The notes below the pieces were generated by a model. It made no database searches. It was not told where the DNA came from and saw only the letters and a program-made list of their open reading frames with translations. A stretch of DNA of 64,000 bases from Cumulibacter soli (GTDB taxonomy: Bacteria; Actinomycetota; Actinomycetes; Mycobacteriales; Antricoccaceae), in the NCBI RefSeq assembly GCF_004382795.1, contig NZ_SMSG01000007.1, positions 151,198 to 215,197 of the forward strand. Reading direction: 5' to 3'. Shown one piece after another: positions 1 to 7,733 of this stretch. Each line of letters starts with the position of its first letter. Position 1 is the first letter of the stretch. Both the position numbers and the translations under genes were made by a program.

Positions 1-546
1 GCCGGCGGCGACTGGTGGCGATCCAGCACCATCCCCGTTACTGCCACCGATTCCGGCGGCGTTCACACCACCGGTCGCCATCACCGTGCCGCCCGTGATC
101 GTTACATCGCCGCCGCCGCCAATGCCCGCTGCGGTGTCCGTCGCGGACGACGCATCCAAAGTTCCGGTGGCACCCGGACTCGTATCAGTAATGGTCAACG
201 AAGCGGTCTTCGGAACGCCGAGCGCAGCGCGGTCCGAATGTCCGGTCACCGACAGGTCGTACCCGTCAAGGTCAAGCGTCACATTGGCGCCGGGCGTTAC
301 GTCCAGAGCCAATGCGTCGGAGTCGATGGCCAGATCACAGGGCACCGTCACCGTCTCGCCGCTGGCTGCACCGTTAAAAGACGTCGTGAATTCGCTCGGG
401 TCACACGCTGGCACGATCGCCAAACTTGGGGCGGCGGGCAGGACGACGCCCATCGTCACCAATGCGGTGACCAGGCCCAATCGCGCGGACCGATTGCGTC
501 GACGCGTAGTGGTCGAAGCGGACATACTGCGGCGACGGATGCTCAC
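1..546 (-). CDS. secreted protein, N-terminal part (runs off the window)
   Basis: An open frame on the minus strand runs from a GTG at 546 to the window edge (about 182 residues visible). GAAGGGAA lies 8 nt upstream of the GTG; an in-frame ATG at 525 is the alternative. The product starts with a basic stretch (residues 1-22), then a hydrophobic signal segment ending near LAIVPA, so it is probably exported. The mature part is rich in Thr, Gly and Asp, with short beta-type repeats such as ANVTLDLDGYDLSVTG and GIGGGGDVTITGGTV. These resemble the repetitive stalks of large actinobacterial surface proteins. No catalytic domain is visible in this part, so no function is assigned. Confidence 0.75.
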   Translation of the reverse strand, partial: MSIRRRSMSASTTTRRRNRSARLGLVTALVTMGVVLPAAPSLAIVPACDPSEFTTSFNGAASGETVTVPCDLAIDSDALALDVTPGANVTLDLDGYDLSVTGHSDRAALGVPKTASLTITDTSPGATGTLDASSATDTAAGIGGGGDVTITGGTVMATGGVNAAGIGGSNGDGAGSPPVAAG

Positions 547-572
547 TCGGTATTCCCTTCGATGGCTGGGTA

Positions 573-589
573 TGACCTTACAGAGGTCA
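573..589. promoter_or_regulatory. inverted repeat upstream of the secreted protein gene
   Basis: TGACCT-N5-AGGTCA is a perfect 6-bp inverted repeat 27 bp upstream of the GTG at 546, in the gap between this gene and the response regulator gene. Position and symmetry suit an operator for the downstream gene. The binding protein is unknown; the neighbouring response regulator is one candidate. Confidence 0.35.
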
Positions 590-702
590 CACCGCCGTGT
601 CACTGCCCTAATGTTGCGGGGTTCAACCCGCGAAACTACGGGTTCTGACCTTGCCAGCGCCCCGGCGAGTCATGCTCACGGCTCGTTGCCGTGGCATCGC
701 GG

Positions 703-1302
703 TCAGATCCAGCCATACCGTTGCGCGATCTGCACCGCCTCATGCCGATTCGCCGCGCCCAACTTCACCATTGCCGCAGACAGATAATTGCGCACGGTCC
801 CGGGTGACAGGAACGCGCGCGCGGCGACCTCGCCAATCGGTGCGCCGCTGGCGGACAGTTCCAACACGTCGCATTCGCGCGGTGTCAACGGGCAGTCCCC
901 GGCCTGCATGGCCTCCGCGGCCAGGTCGGGATCGACGTACCGACCGCCATCAGCGACGACGCGCACGGCTTCGGCGAACCGCTCCGCCGAGGCCGTTTTC
1001 GGCAAGAACCCCGATACCCCTGATTCCAGGGCCCGCGTGAGATAACCGGGGCGACCGTGCGAGGTCACGATCACCGTCCGCACGTGCTCCGGCAACTGCA
1101 TGGCGAGCTCGATCCCGTCAGTGTCGGGCATCTGCAAATCCAGAACCGCAACATCCACGTCGCTCACCTGCAACGCCTCAACCGCCGAACCGCAGGTCGC
1201 GACGACCTCGATACCGGCCTCAAGCCCCAGCAGCACCCCCACGGCGTCTCGCACCAGCGCCTCATCGTCGACGACCATGACGCGGATCGGTGGGCTGCTC
1301 AT
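703..1302 (-). CDS. NarL/LuxR-family response regulator
   Basis: A 199-residue DNA-binding response regulator. The receiver domain fills residues 5-120, with the acidic pair D12/D13, phosphoacceptor D55 in VLDLQMPD and K102 in the FLPK motif. A LuxR-type helix-turn-helix follows (about 138-195, from LTPRECDVLELSA to NRHEAVQIA). The start ATG overlaps the kinase stop codon (ATGA), so the two are translationally coupled. It closes an operon of ABC ATPase, permease, kinase and regulator, the order of the Bacillus YvfRSTU and DesKR-type systems. It probably controls the exporter in response to a membrane or envelope signal; the signal itself is not evident. Confidence 0.92.
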   Translation of the reverse strand: MSSPPIRVMVVDDEALVRDAVGVLLGLEAGIEVVATCGSAVEALQVSDVDVAVLDLQMPDTDGIELAMQLPEHVRTVIVTSHGRPGYLTRALESGVSGFLPKTASAERFAEAVRVVADGGRYVDPDLAAEAMQAGDCPLTPRECDVLELSASGAPIGEVAARAFLSPGTVRNYLSAAMVKLGAANRHEAVQIAQRYGWI

Positions 1303-2579
1303 GATGCACGCACCCGTTCGATGTCGCGAGCGCCGTTGCCGAGTGCCCCGGCGCGGAAATTCTGATCGTCGCCACTCCGATCCACCTCGAATGACACCGT
1401 CAGCACGAACGTGTCCCCCTCCCGTGACACCGACATCACCCCACCGAGAGGCGCGATGCGCTCGGCGAGACCGTTGAGCCCGGACCCCCGCACCGAGCCC
1501 GAACCGGGCACCGCTCGATCATTACTCAGCCGCACCACGAGTACGGCGTCCTCGCGCTGGGCAGTAATCCAGCAGTGCGCGGCGTTGCTGTGCCGAATCA
1601 CGTTGGTGACGCCTTCACGCACAACCCAACCAACCCCCTCGCGTAACGCGATCGGGATGTCCGCGGCGTCCAGCTCGATCCGCGGCTCGATGGAGGCGGC
1701 GCGCAATAGCGACTGGGCACCGCGTAGTTCTGCGGCGAGATCTACCGCCCGATAACCGCGTACGACGGCCCGCATCTCCGATAAGGAATCGCCGGCGAGT
1801 TGGCGTACGGCGTCCATCTCCCGGACCGAAGCGGGCACGTCACGGTTTGCCAGCCGCCCGGCGACCTGACTCTTGAGGGCGATGGCCGACAGGTTACGCC
1901 CGAGGGTGTCGTGCAGGTCGCGCGCGAACCGCAGCCGCTCCTCGGCGACCGCCAGCTGCGATGCGACGTCGCGGGAACGATCGACCTCATACATCAACGA
2001 CAGCATGGCAAACGACGCCCGCACCGACACGATCAGCGCCAGCACGAAGATCGCCGTGCTGAACACCCGCGCGGGTATCTGTGGGCCAGGGACGCCGAAC
2101 GCGAGGATGACGCCGACGATTGCGACGTACGAAATGAGGGTCTGGACGATCAAACGGCGTTTCGACGCGCCGATGCTGGCTACCGCGATGGCGTATCCGC
2201 CGACCAGAACCGGGATCCACATCTGCGGCTCCCCCGACTCGCCGGTCCCATCGGGCAATACCGCGTAGACGACGGCGAGGGTAAGAGCGCCGAGTACCAG
2301 CACAAGAATGCCGAGTTTGCCGGCGTCTGGTCGCTGTTCGCGAAGCGCGCGCACTCGGCCGCGGATCGCAACCACGGCAAGGACGACCTGCGCGAGGACG
2401 AGAACCCAGAACACCGCCGTGAGCGTCGCGTTGGCGCGGACCATCTCGGCGTGCCATTGCGCAAGAATCAGCGGGGCCAGACACGCCAGCAAGTAGAGGC
2501 TCCACGCGGTGTAATCCTCGAACTTCGTGACACTCGTCCGCCGCGACCAGGAGAACAGCGGCACCTTTCGATCGGCCAT
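1299..2579 (-). CDS. sensor histidine kinase (HisKA_3 type)
   Basis: A 426-residue membrane histidine kinase. The start is taken as the ATG at 2579, because an upstream in-frame start would overlap the permease gene and adds only a Ser/Arg-rich tail. Residues 20-195 hold several hydrophobic membrane segments without a large extracytoplasmic domain, as in intramembrane-sensing kinases. The H-box RDLHDTLGRNL has its phosphoacceptor His near residue 223. The ATPase domain shows an N-box (REGVTNVIRHSN, about 322-333) and a G-box (GSGLNGLAER, about 376-385). It partners the overlapping downstream response regulator. Confidence 0.92.
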   Translation of the reverse strand: MADRKVPLFSWSRRTSVTKFEDYTAWSLYLLACLAPLILAQWHAEMVRANATLTAVFWVLVLAQVVLAVVAIRGRVRALREQRPDAGKLGILVLVLGALTLAVVYAVLPDGTGESGEPQMWIPVLVGGYAIAVASIGASKRRLIVQTLISYVAIVGVILAFGVPGPQIPARVFSTAIFVLALIVSVRASFAMLSLMYEVDRSRDVASQLAVAEERLRFARDLHDTLGRNLSAIALKSQVAGRLANRDVPASVREMDAVRQLAGDSLSEMRAVVRGYRAVDLAAELRGAQSLLRAASIEPRIELDAADIPIALREGVGWVVREGVTNVIRHSNAAHCWITAQREDAVLVVRLSNDRAVPGSGSVRGSGLNGLAERIAPLGGVMSVSREGDTFVLTVSFEVDRSGDDQNFRAGALGNGARDIERVRAS

Positions 2580-2589
2580 ACCGCTCAGC

Positions 2590-3450
2590 CTAACGGCGCG
2601 GCTCCCACGTGAAGCGCTCCTTGATGATCCAGCCGGTGACGACGACCCAGGCGAGTAGGACGACGGTCGGGGTGAGGCAGCGCGCGACACCGTCGGCGAA
2701 TGAGAAGATAGCTTCGCCGTTCCGGTTGATGCCCTGCATGCCGATGTTGAGCAACTCCACGACGCTGGCGCCCGGGGTCAACCGGGCGACGTTCTCCAGC
2801 GCATCGGGCAATACGTGCAGCGGGAAGAACATCCCGGACAGCCCCATCGTGATCAGCACGACCGGCAAGGTCGTGACCTGCGCGGTCTCCGCGGTCCTGG
2901 TGTATGGGACGGAGGCCGCTGCAAGCATCATGAACACGGCGAAGCCCAACACCACGGCGAGCAGCACGGCAACGACGTTCTCGAACCCAGGTATCGGACC
3001 GATGATGATCGCGCCGATCACCACCACGATGATCTGCAGCACCGCGAGCACCAGACTCGGAAGCGCGGTCGCGAACAGAATTCCGTAATCCGGCACGGTG
3101 CCGGTGCGCATCCGCTTCAGCACGTATGACTCTCGTCGCGCGACGTACGTCGTCACCAGGTTGTAGTAGACGACGTACGACATCGCCAGGACGACAGCCG
3201 AGGTGACCATGACGGTCGTCGGCGATCCGAGGTCTGAATCCTGCCCGATCATGTACAGCGCGGCGACGAGCGCGAGTGGCACCAGGATCGTGTTGACCAA
3301 CGCGGTGCGATTACGCAACAGCATGGTGAGTTCGGCGCGAGCCAGGGAGCTCATCCCGTGGGTGCGCGCGACGGGTCGCGGCGCGCTGGCTTTGCTGGTG
3401 GTTTTCCCGGTGGTCGCTTTTCCGGTAGTGGATTTTCCGGTGGTGGTCAT
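2590..3450 (-). CDS. ABC-2 type transporter permease
   Basis: A 286-residue permease with six predicted membrane segments from about residue 50 onward. The ATG at 3450 is chosen because GGAGGG sits 6 nt ahead of it; a TTG at 3456 is too close to that site. The N-terminus is unusual: a Thr/Lys tail with three back-to-back TTGK units and a TTSK precedes the first conserved segment (LARAELTMLLRNRTALVNT). It probably forms the membrane channel of an exporter with the ATPase encoded 28 nt upstream. It is followed after 10 nt by the kinase gene. The substrate cannot be told from sequence. Confidence 0.88.
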   Translation of the reverse strand: MTTTGKSTTGKATTGKTTSKASAPRPVARTHGMSSLARAELTMLLRNRTALVNTILVPLALVAALYMIGQDSDLGSPTTVMVTSAVVLAMSYVVYYNLVTTYVARRESYVLKRMRTGTVPDYGILFATALPSLVLAVLQIIVVVIGAIIIGPIPGFENVVAVLLAVVLGFAVFMMLAAASVPYTRTAETAQVTTLPVVLITMGLSGMFFPLHVLPDALENVARLTPGASVVELLNIGMQGINRNGEAIFSFADGVARCLTPTVVLLAWVVVTGWIIKERFTWEPRR

Positions 3451-3478
3451 CGTCAACCCTCCTTACAGGTCGGTGATG

Positions 3479-4417
3479 TCAGGCAGCGAGTGCGGACTGC
3501 GGGCTGTCGGAATTCGCTATCGCCAGGAAGGCCTCCTCCAGCGACGCGGCGCGGCCTTGCAGGCCTTCAAGCGTCAGGCTGTGCTGGTCTGCCCACCGCA
3601 ACAAGATGGAGAGATCGCGCTGGAGTTGACGAGTGCGATAGGTGAGCCAATCGCGATCGAACGTCGGCGGCACGCTCAGTTCCGGCAGCTGCGGCATACC
3701 GTCCTGGTAGCGGAAGGTGATCGTTGCGGACTGCGTCCGAGCGATCTCTCGCGTGGTCCCTTCGGCGACCACGACCCCGCCTTTCATGATGGCCAGGCGA
3801 TCGGCGAGTTCCTCAGCTTCGTCGAGGTAGTGCGTGGTGAGTACGGCGGCGCAACCGTCCCGCACTAGGTCCGCGATCAGCGCCCAGGTGGTCGCGCGGC
3901 TCTGCGGGTCGAGCCCGGTGGTTGGTTCGTCGAGGAACAGCACATCGGGCCGCCCCATTAAGGCCAGCGCGAGATCCAATCGGCGGCGCTCACCACCGGA
4001 AAGTGACTTGAGGTGTACGTCGGCGCGGTGCGTGAGCTGGACCAAGTCGAGGGTTTCGGGCGTCGGGCGCGGATCAGGCAAAGTTCCGGCCCACATCCGC
4101 GCAGTCTCCGCGACGGTCAGGTCGTCCGGTAAGCCGCCATGTTGCAGCATGATGCCCATCCGCGGACGGACGATACGACGATCGGCGTACGGGTCGCGTC
4201 CAAGCACCCGGACCGTGCCGCTGGTCGGCTTGGCGAGTCCCTCCGCGACTTCGAGCGCGGAGGTTTTTCCCGCACCGTTCGTGCCGAGTAGTGCGAATAG
4301 TTCACCGGGGGCGACCTCGAAGGAGACGCCCTTGACGGCTTCGAAGCCGGTCGTGGCGTTCCCGTAACGACGGCGCAGATCAATGACCTCGATGGCTGGA
4401 TGCGCGGTGGCGTTCAT
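3479..4417 (-). CDS. ABC transporter ATP-binding protein
   Basis: A 312-residue ATPase, first gene of the exporter and two-component operon. Visible motifs are Walker A GTNGAGKTS (45-53), the ABC signature LSGGERRRLDLA (139-150), Walker B VLFLDEP (159-165) and the D-loop TGLDPQ, plus a switch His in LTTHYLDEAEELADRL. The last 90 residues form the accessory region seen in drug-exporter ATPases of the CcmA/DrrA class. It energises the permease encoded next. Expression is probably autoregulated by the operon's own response regulator through the imperfect palindrome just upstream. Confidence 0.92.
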   Translation of the reverse strand: MNATAHPAIEVIDLRRRYGNATTGFEAVKGVSFEVAPGELFALLGTNGAGKTSALEVAEGLAKPTSGTVRVLGRDPYADRRIVRPRMGIMLQHGGLPDDLTVAETARMWAGTLPDPRPTPETLDLVQLTHRADVHLKSLSGGERRRLDLALALMGRPDVLFLDEPTTGLDPQSRATTWALIADLVRDGCAAVLTTHYLDEAEELADRLAIMKGGVVVAEGTTREIARTQSATITFRYQDGMPQLPELSVPPTFDRDWLTYRTRQLQRDLSILLRWADQHSLTLEGLQGRAASLEEAFLAIANSDSPQSALAA

Positions 4418-4448
4418 ATCCCCACACTCGCCGCTGCGCCCGAGCTCG

Positions 4449-4470
4449 GGTAGTCACAAATGTCATGACC
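4449..4470. promoter_or_regulatory. candidate operator upstream of the exporter operon
   Basis: On the minus strand GGTCATGAC-ATTT-GTGACTACC forms an imperfect inverted repeat (6 of 9 positions symmetric) and contains the palindrome GTCATGAC. It lies 32-53 bp upstream of the ATPase start codon, where a NarL-type regulator would be expected to bind. No clear -10 box could be fixed. The rest of the 4418-4665 gap shows nothing recognisable. Confidence 0.35.
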
Positions 4471-4665
4471 CCTGTGCCCCGCGGGACTAGGTCCAGGCCT
4501 TGCCCGCAGATTCCGTCGGGCGGTATTCATGGCACCGCCACCGCGTCAGCCGTTGCCAACCAAAACGCAGCCTGAGCGGTGAGATAGCCGTCATACATCG
4601 ATAAGTCGCCGCACAGACTGCGTCTTGTGCGGCGTCGGCTCACTGGCTGGGCGCCGCCGGACTCC

Positions 4666-6030
4666 TCAGATCGTGAGCGAGCGCGCGACGTGCGTCGGCG
4701 ACAGACGTGCGCCAACTCCGGTGTCGAACCGCTCGCGCAGCGTCACCGGTGAATCACCGGGTTCGGCGATCAACCCGCGAGCGCGCAGTTCCGGCACCAG
4801 GTACTCGACGAGGTCCGCGAAGGTGCCTGGCATCGTGGCATACATGAAGTTGAATCCGTCGACGTCCGCCACGTCCTGCCACTGTTGCAGCTGATCGGCA
4901 ACCGAGGTCGGTGAGCCGGTGATGACCGGACCCCGCCCGCCGATGCTGACCCACCGCGCGAGTTCTTCGATCGTCCACTGTCGGTCAGCGTCCCGCGTGA
5001 AACTATCCAACGCAGACCGATTGGCATCCGTGGTCACGTGTACCAGTGGCTCGTCCGGCGCCAGGCCGGCGAGATCAACCCCGGCCCAACCGCCGAACAA
5101 GGCCAATGCCCCCTCCAGGCTCGCAGATTTCCGGTAGTCGGCCAGCAATGCTTCGGCCTCCGCGTCCGTTCCGCGCACGATTGTCGTCAGCCCGGCGATC
5201 ACCTTGACCGACCGCGGATCGCGTCCGGCCTCGGCCGCTTCCGCACGAATCGCATCGACCGTCTTACGAGCCGCCGCTGGGGTCGGCGCAATCGCGAAGA
5301 CAACCTCGGCATGCCGTGCCGCGAACTGGCGACCCCGCGGCGAGGCTCCCGCCTGGAAGATGACCGGCGTACGTTGCGGCGACGGCTCGCACAGGAACGC
5401 GCCTGGTACGTCGAAGTACCTGCCGTGATGGTCAATATCGTGCACCTTCTCCGGCACGGCATAGATTCCCGCGGCAGCGTCCTTGATGACCGCGTCGTCG
5501 TCCCAGGAGTGCTCCCACAGCTTGTAACAGACCTCCAGGTATTCATCGGCGATGTCATAGCGCTCATCGTGCGCGACCTGCGCCGTGAACCCGAGATTCT
5601 TGGCGGCCGAGTCGAGGTATCCGGTCACTACGTTCCAACCGATACGGCCGTTGCTGAGGTGGTCCAACGTCGTCATCCGCCGCGCCAACGAGTACGGCTG
5701 TTCGTACGTCGTGGTGACGGTGACGCCGAATCCCAGATTCCGAGTCGCGGCCGCCATCGCCGATATACCGAGAATCGGATCATTCACCGGCACCTGAACC
5801 GCCGAGCGTACGGCGGCATCGCGAGATCCGCCGTACACGTCGTACGTACCCAGCACGTCGGCCAGGAACAACGAGTGGAACCCACCGGATTCCAACATCC
5901 TGGCCAGTCCCGTCCAGTGCTCCAGGGACGTGTAGTCGGCGCTCGCATCATCCTCGCGGGTCCATAATCCCGGATTCTGATGGCCTACACAGGCCATGGC
6001 GAACGCATTCAACATCATGGGACGAGTCAT
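4666..6030 (-). CDS. NtaA/SnaA/DszA-family FMN-dependent monooxygenase
   Basis: A 454-residue flavin-dependent monooxygenase of the bacterial-luciferase-like class, close to the usual 430-460 for the NtaA/DszA group. Typical stretches are the N-terminal GLWTREDDASADYTSLEHW, FLADVLGTYDVYGGS, LDHLSNGRIGWNVVTGYLDS and PVIFQAGASPRGRQFAARHA. Members use FMNH2 from a separate reductase to oxidise chelators, sulfones or alkyl compounds; the substrate here is unknown. Its ATG overlaps the stop of the upstream membrane protein gene (ATGA, 6027-6030), so the two are probably co-translated. No flavin reductase gene is adjacent. Confidence 0.9.
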   Translation of the reverse strand: MTRPMMLNAFAMACVGHQNPGLWTREDDASADYTSLEHWTGLARMLESGGFHSLFLADVLGTYDVYGGSRDAAVRSAVQVPVNDPILGISAMAAATRNLGFGVTVTTTYEQPYSLARRMTTLDHLSNGRIGWNVVTGYLDSAAKNLGFTAQVAHDERYDIADEYLEVCYKLWEHSWDDDAVIKDAAAGIYAVPEKVHDIDHHGRYFDVPGAFLCEPSPQRTPVIFQAGASPRGRQFAARHAEVVFAIAPTPAAARKTVDAIRAEAAEAGRDPRSVKVIAGLTTIVRGTDAEAEALLADYRKSASLEGALALFGGWAGVDLAGLAPDEPLVHVTTDANRSALDSFTRDADRQWTIEELARWVSIGGRGPVITGSPTSVADQLQQWQDVADVDGFNFMYATMPGTFADLVEYLVPELRARGLIAEPGDSPVTLRERFDTGVGARLSPTHVARSLTI

Positions 6031-6575
6031 GCCGGGACGCTAACACCACCGGAGTTCGCTGCGTCTACGGCCGCTCGCCGCCACCAGTGCACCAGGCACA
6101 ACGCAGCAATCGCGAGCATCAGCGCGGGCACCCAGAGCACGCCGTACCGCACGATCTGCTCGAGTACGCCGGACGTAGCCGGCTCCGTGACGGTGGCGTC
6201 CAGTGAAACCCACGCGAATCCTAGGGCTGAACCGATTCCGCCGACGCCGATGGCAAATCCGACCGCGGCTGGATCGTTCGCGTTACGTCGAGCAACGACG
6301 GCGCACGGGTATGCGATCAGGGCACCGATGATCCCGATGTAGAACAGGACGCCGAAGGCGTCGTAACTGATGCCCTGCAACATTGGATCGAGCGAGTGTG
6401 CTGTGCGTTCACCGACGTAGCCGAGCCGATCGGCGAGGTCGGGATCGAGCGCGCTGACGCGCACGACGTCGTACATCCACGCAAGCCACATGCCGACGAC
6501 TGCGCAGCAGATGAGCAGGAGCGTCGCCGCCGTCACCGCCGCGGGAGTGTGGTCGCCTCTCGTCGGATTCGCCAT
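6027..6575 (-). CDS. hypothetical membrane protein
   Basis: A 182-residue protein with four or five hydrophobic segments: about 14-33 (AVTAATLLLICCAVVGMWLA), 77-95, 110-130 and 145-165, the last ahead of a short basic tail. The start ATG at 6575 is preferred over an upstream in-frame start because the extra residues are hydrophilic and non-membrane; the ribosome site is weak. It overlaps the monooxygenase gene by four bases. No family is recognised. It could be a transport or membrane-anchoring partner of the monooxygenase, but that rests only on gene order. Confidence 0.65.
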   Translation of the reverse strand: MANPTRGDHTPAAVTAATLLLICCAVVGMWLAWMYDVVRVSALDPDLADRLGYVGERTAHSLDPMLQGISYDAFGVLFYIGIIGALIAYPCAVVARRNANDPAAVGFAIGVGGIGSALGFAWVSLDATVTEPATSGVLEQIVRYGVLWVPALMLAIAALCLVHWWRRAAVDAANSGGVSVPA

Positions 6576-6681
6576 TCGATAATTCTCGCAGGTCGCGCCG
6601 CGACAGCCGGTGGGCAATCACGACATCAAGGCAACGAGCAGCGTTCACATCCGGTTCATCATCGCCGACTAGCCTCTTCGC

Positions 6682-7572
6682 GTGGCCTACAACATCCGCG
6701 AGTACATCGACCGTCTACAGATCGACGGACACACCCTTGGCGACGACCATGACGATGATCCGGTCCTGCTGGACCCGAAGGGTCGCGCGGTCGATACCTG
6801 GCGCGAAAACTACCCGTACGACGAGCGCCTGCCACGCGAGGAGTACGACGAGGCGAAGTACCGGCTGCAGGTCGAGTTACTGAAGTTCCAGCGCTGGCAG
6901 CAACGGACCGGCGAGCGCCACCTGCTTATCTTCGAAGGTCGCGACGCCGCCGGTAAGGGCGGCACGATCAAACGCTTCATGGAGCATTTGAACCCCAGGC
7001 ACGCCAAGGTCGTGGCGCTGGTGAAGCCGAGCGAGCGCGAGGCTACGCAGTGGTATTTCCAGCGGTACGTCGCCCATCTGCCAGCCGCTGGTGAATCGGT
7101 ACTCTTCGACCGCAGTTGGTATAACCGGGCCGGTGTCGAACGCGTGATGGGGTTCTGCTCCGATGAGCAGTATGAGGCGTTCATGGCCGACGTGCCGCAG
7201 TTTGAGCGAATGTTGGTCAGTTCCGGTATCCACGTGACCAAATTTTGGTTCTCGGTGACGCAGTCCGAACAGCGCACCCGCTTCATCATTCGGCAGGTCG
7301 ACCCTGTTCGGCAGTGGAAACTTTCACCGATGGACCTCGAGTCATTGGATAAGTGGAATGCCTACACCGCGGCGAAGGAGGAGATGTTTCGGCGCACGGA
7401 CATCACCGAGGCGCCCTGGGTGACGATCAAGAGCAACGACAAGAAACGCGCGCGGTTGGAAGCGATGCGTCACTTCCTGTCACGGATCGACTATGACGAC
7501 AAGGATTTTGACGCCGTTGGCGCCCCGGATCCGCTGATCGTCAAGCGCGGCATTGAAGCTGTCGGCGACTAG
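6682..7572 (+). CDS. ppk2: polyphosphate kinase 2 (PPK2 family)
   Basis: A 296-residue PPK2 enzyme, which transfers phosphate between polyphosphate and nucleotides. It has Walker A GRDAAGKGG (86-94), the Walker B and lid region LFDRSWYNRAGVERVMGFC (141-159), and the conserved VTKFWFSVTQSEQRTRF stretch. A single domain with the N-terminal LLDPKGRAVDTWRENYPYD region fits class I enzymes, which favour nucleoside diphosphates, but class assignment is inference. Start is GTG at 6682, with no strong ribosome site. It is transcribed away from the membrane protein and monooxygenase pair and ends at a strong hairpin. Confidence 0.93.
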   Translation: MAYNIREYIDRLQIDGHTLGDDHDDDPVLLDPKGRAVDTWRENYPYDERLPREEYDEAKYRLQVELLKFQRWQQRTGERHLLIFEGRDAAGKGGTIKRFMEHLNPRHAKVVALVKPSEREATQWYFQRYVAHLPAAGESVLFDRSWYNRAGVERVMGFCSDEQYEAFMADVPQFERMLVSSGIHVTKFWFSVTQSEQRTRFIIRQVDPVRQWKLSPMDLESLDKWNAYTAAKEEMFRRTDITEAPWVTIKSNDKKRARLEAMRHFLSRIDYDDKDFDAVGAPDPLIVKRGIEAVGD

Positions 7573-7591
7573 CGCTGCCGCAGACCCACCC

Positions 7592-7623
7592 GGCCTGATC
7601 CCAGGCATACGCGGGATCAGGCC
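7592..7623 (+). terminator. terminator hairpin after ppk2
   Basis: GGCCTGATCCC and GGGATCAGGCC form a perfect 11-bp stem with a 10-nt loop, 20 bp after the ppk2 stop. There is no T-run, as is common in high-GC actinobacteria. A second, weaker inverted repeat (TTAGTCC 7631-7637 with GGACTAA 7654-7660) follows. Confidence 0.7.
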
Positions 7624-7733
7624 CGCGTGGTTAGTCCCGCGATCAGACACGCCGGACTAACGATCACGTTGTTTGCCTTGAGTTAATAGCGACGTTGAGG
7701 GCTGGTCGCCCGACCGAGACAAAATTCCACCTC

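Noticed and set aside
616..631. GCGGG-N6-CCCGC hairpin as terminator of the response-regulator operon
   Set aside because: A 5-bp stem without T-run in GC-rich DNA is too weak to call.
86..787. Plus-strand open frames over the first 800 bases
   Set aside because: They lie antisense to the secreted-protein and response-regulator genes and have the Arg/Ser/Pro bias of shadow frames in high-GC DNA.
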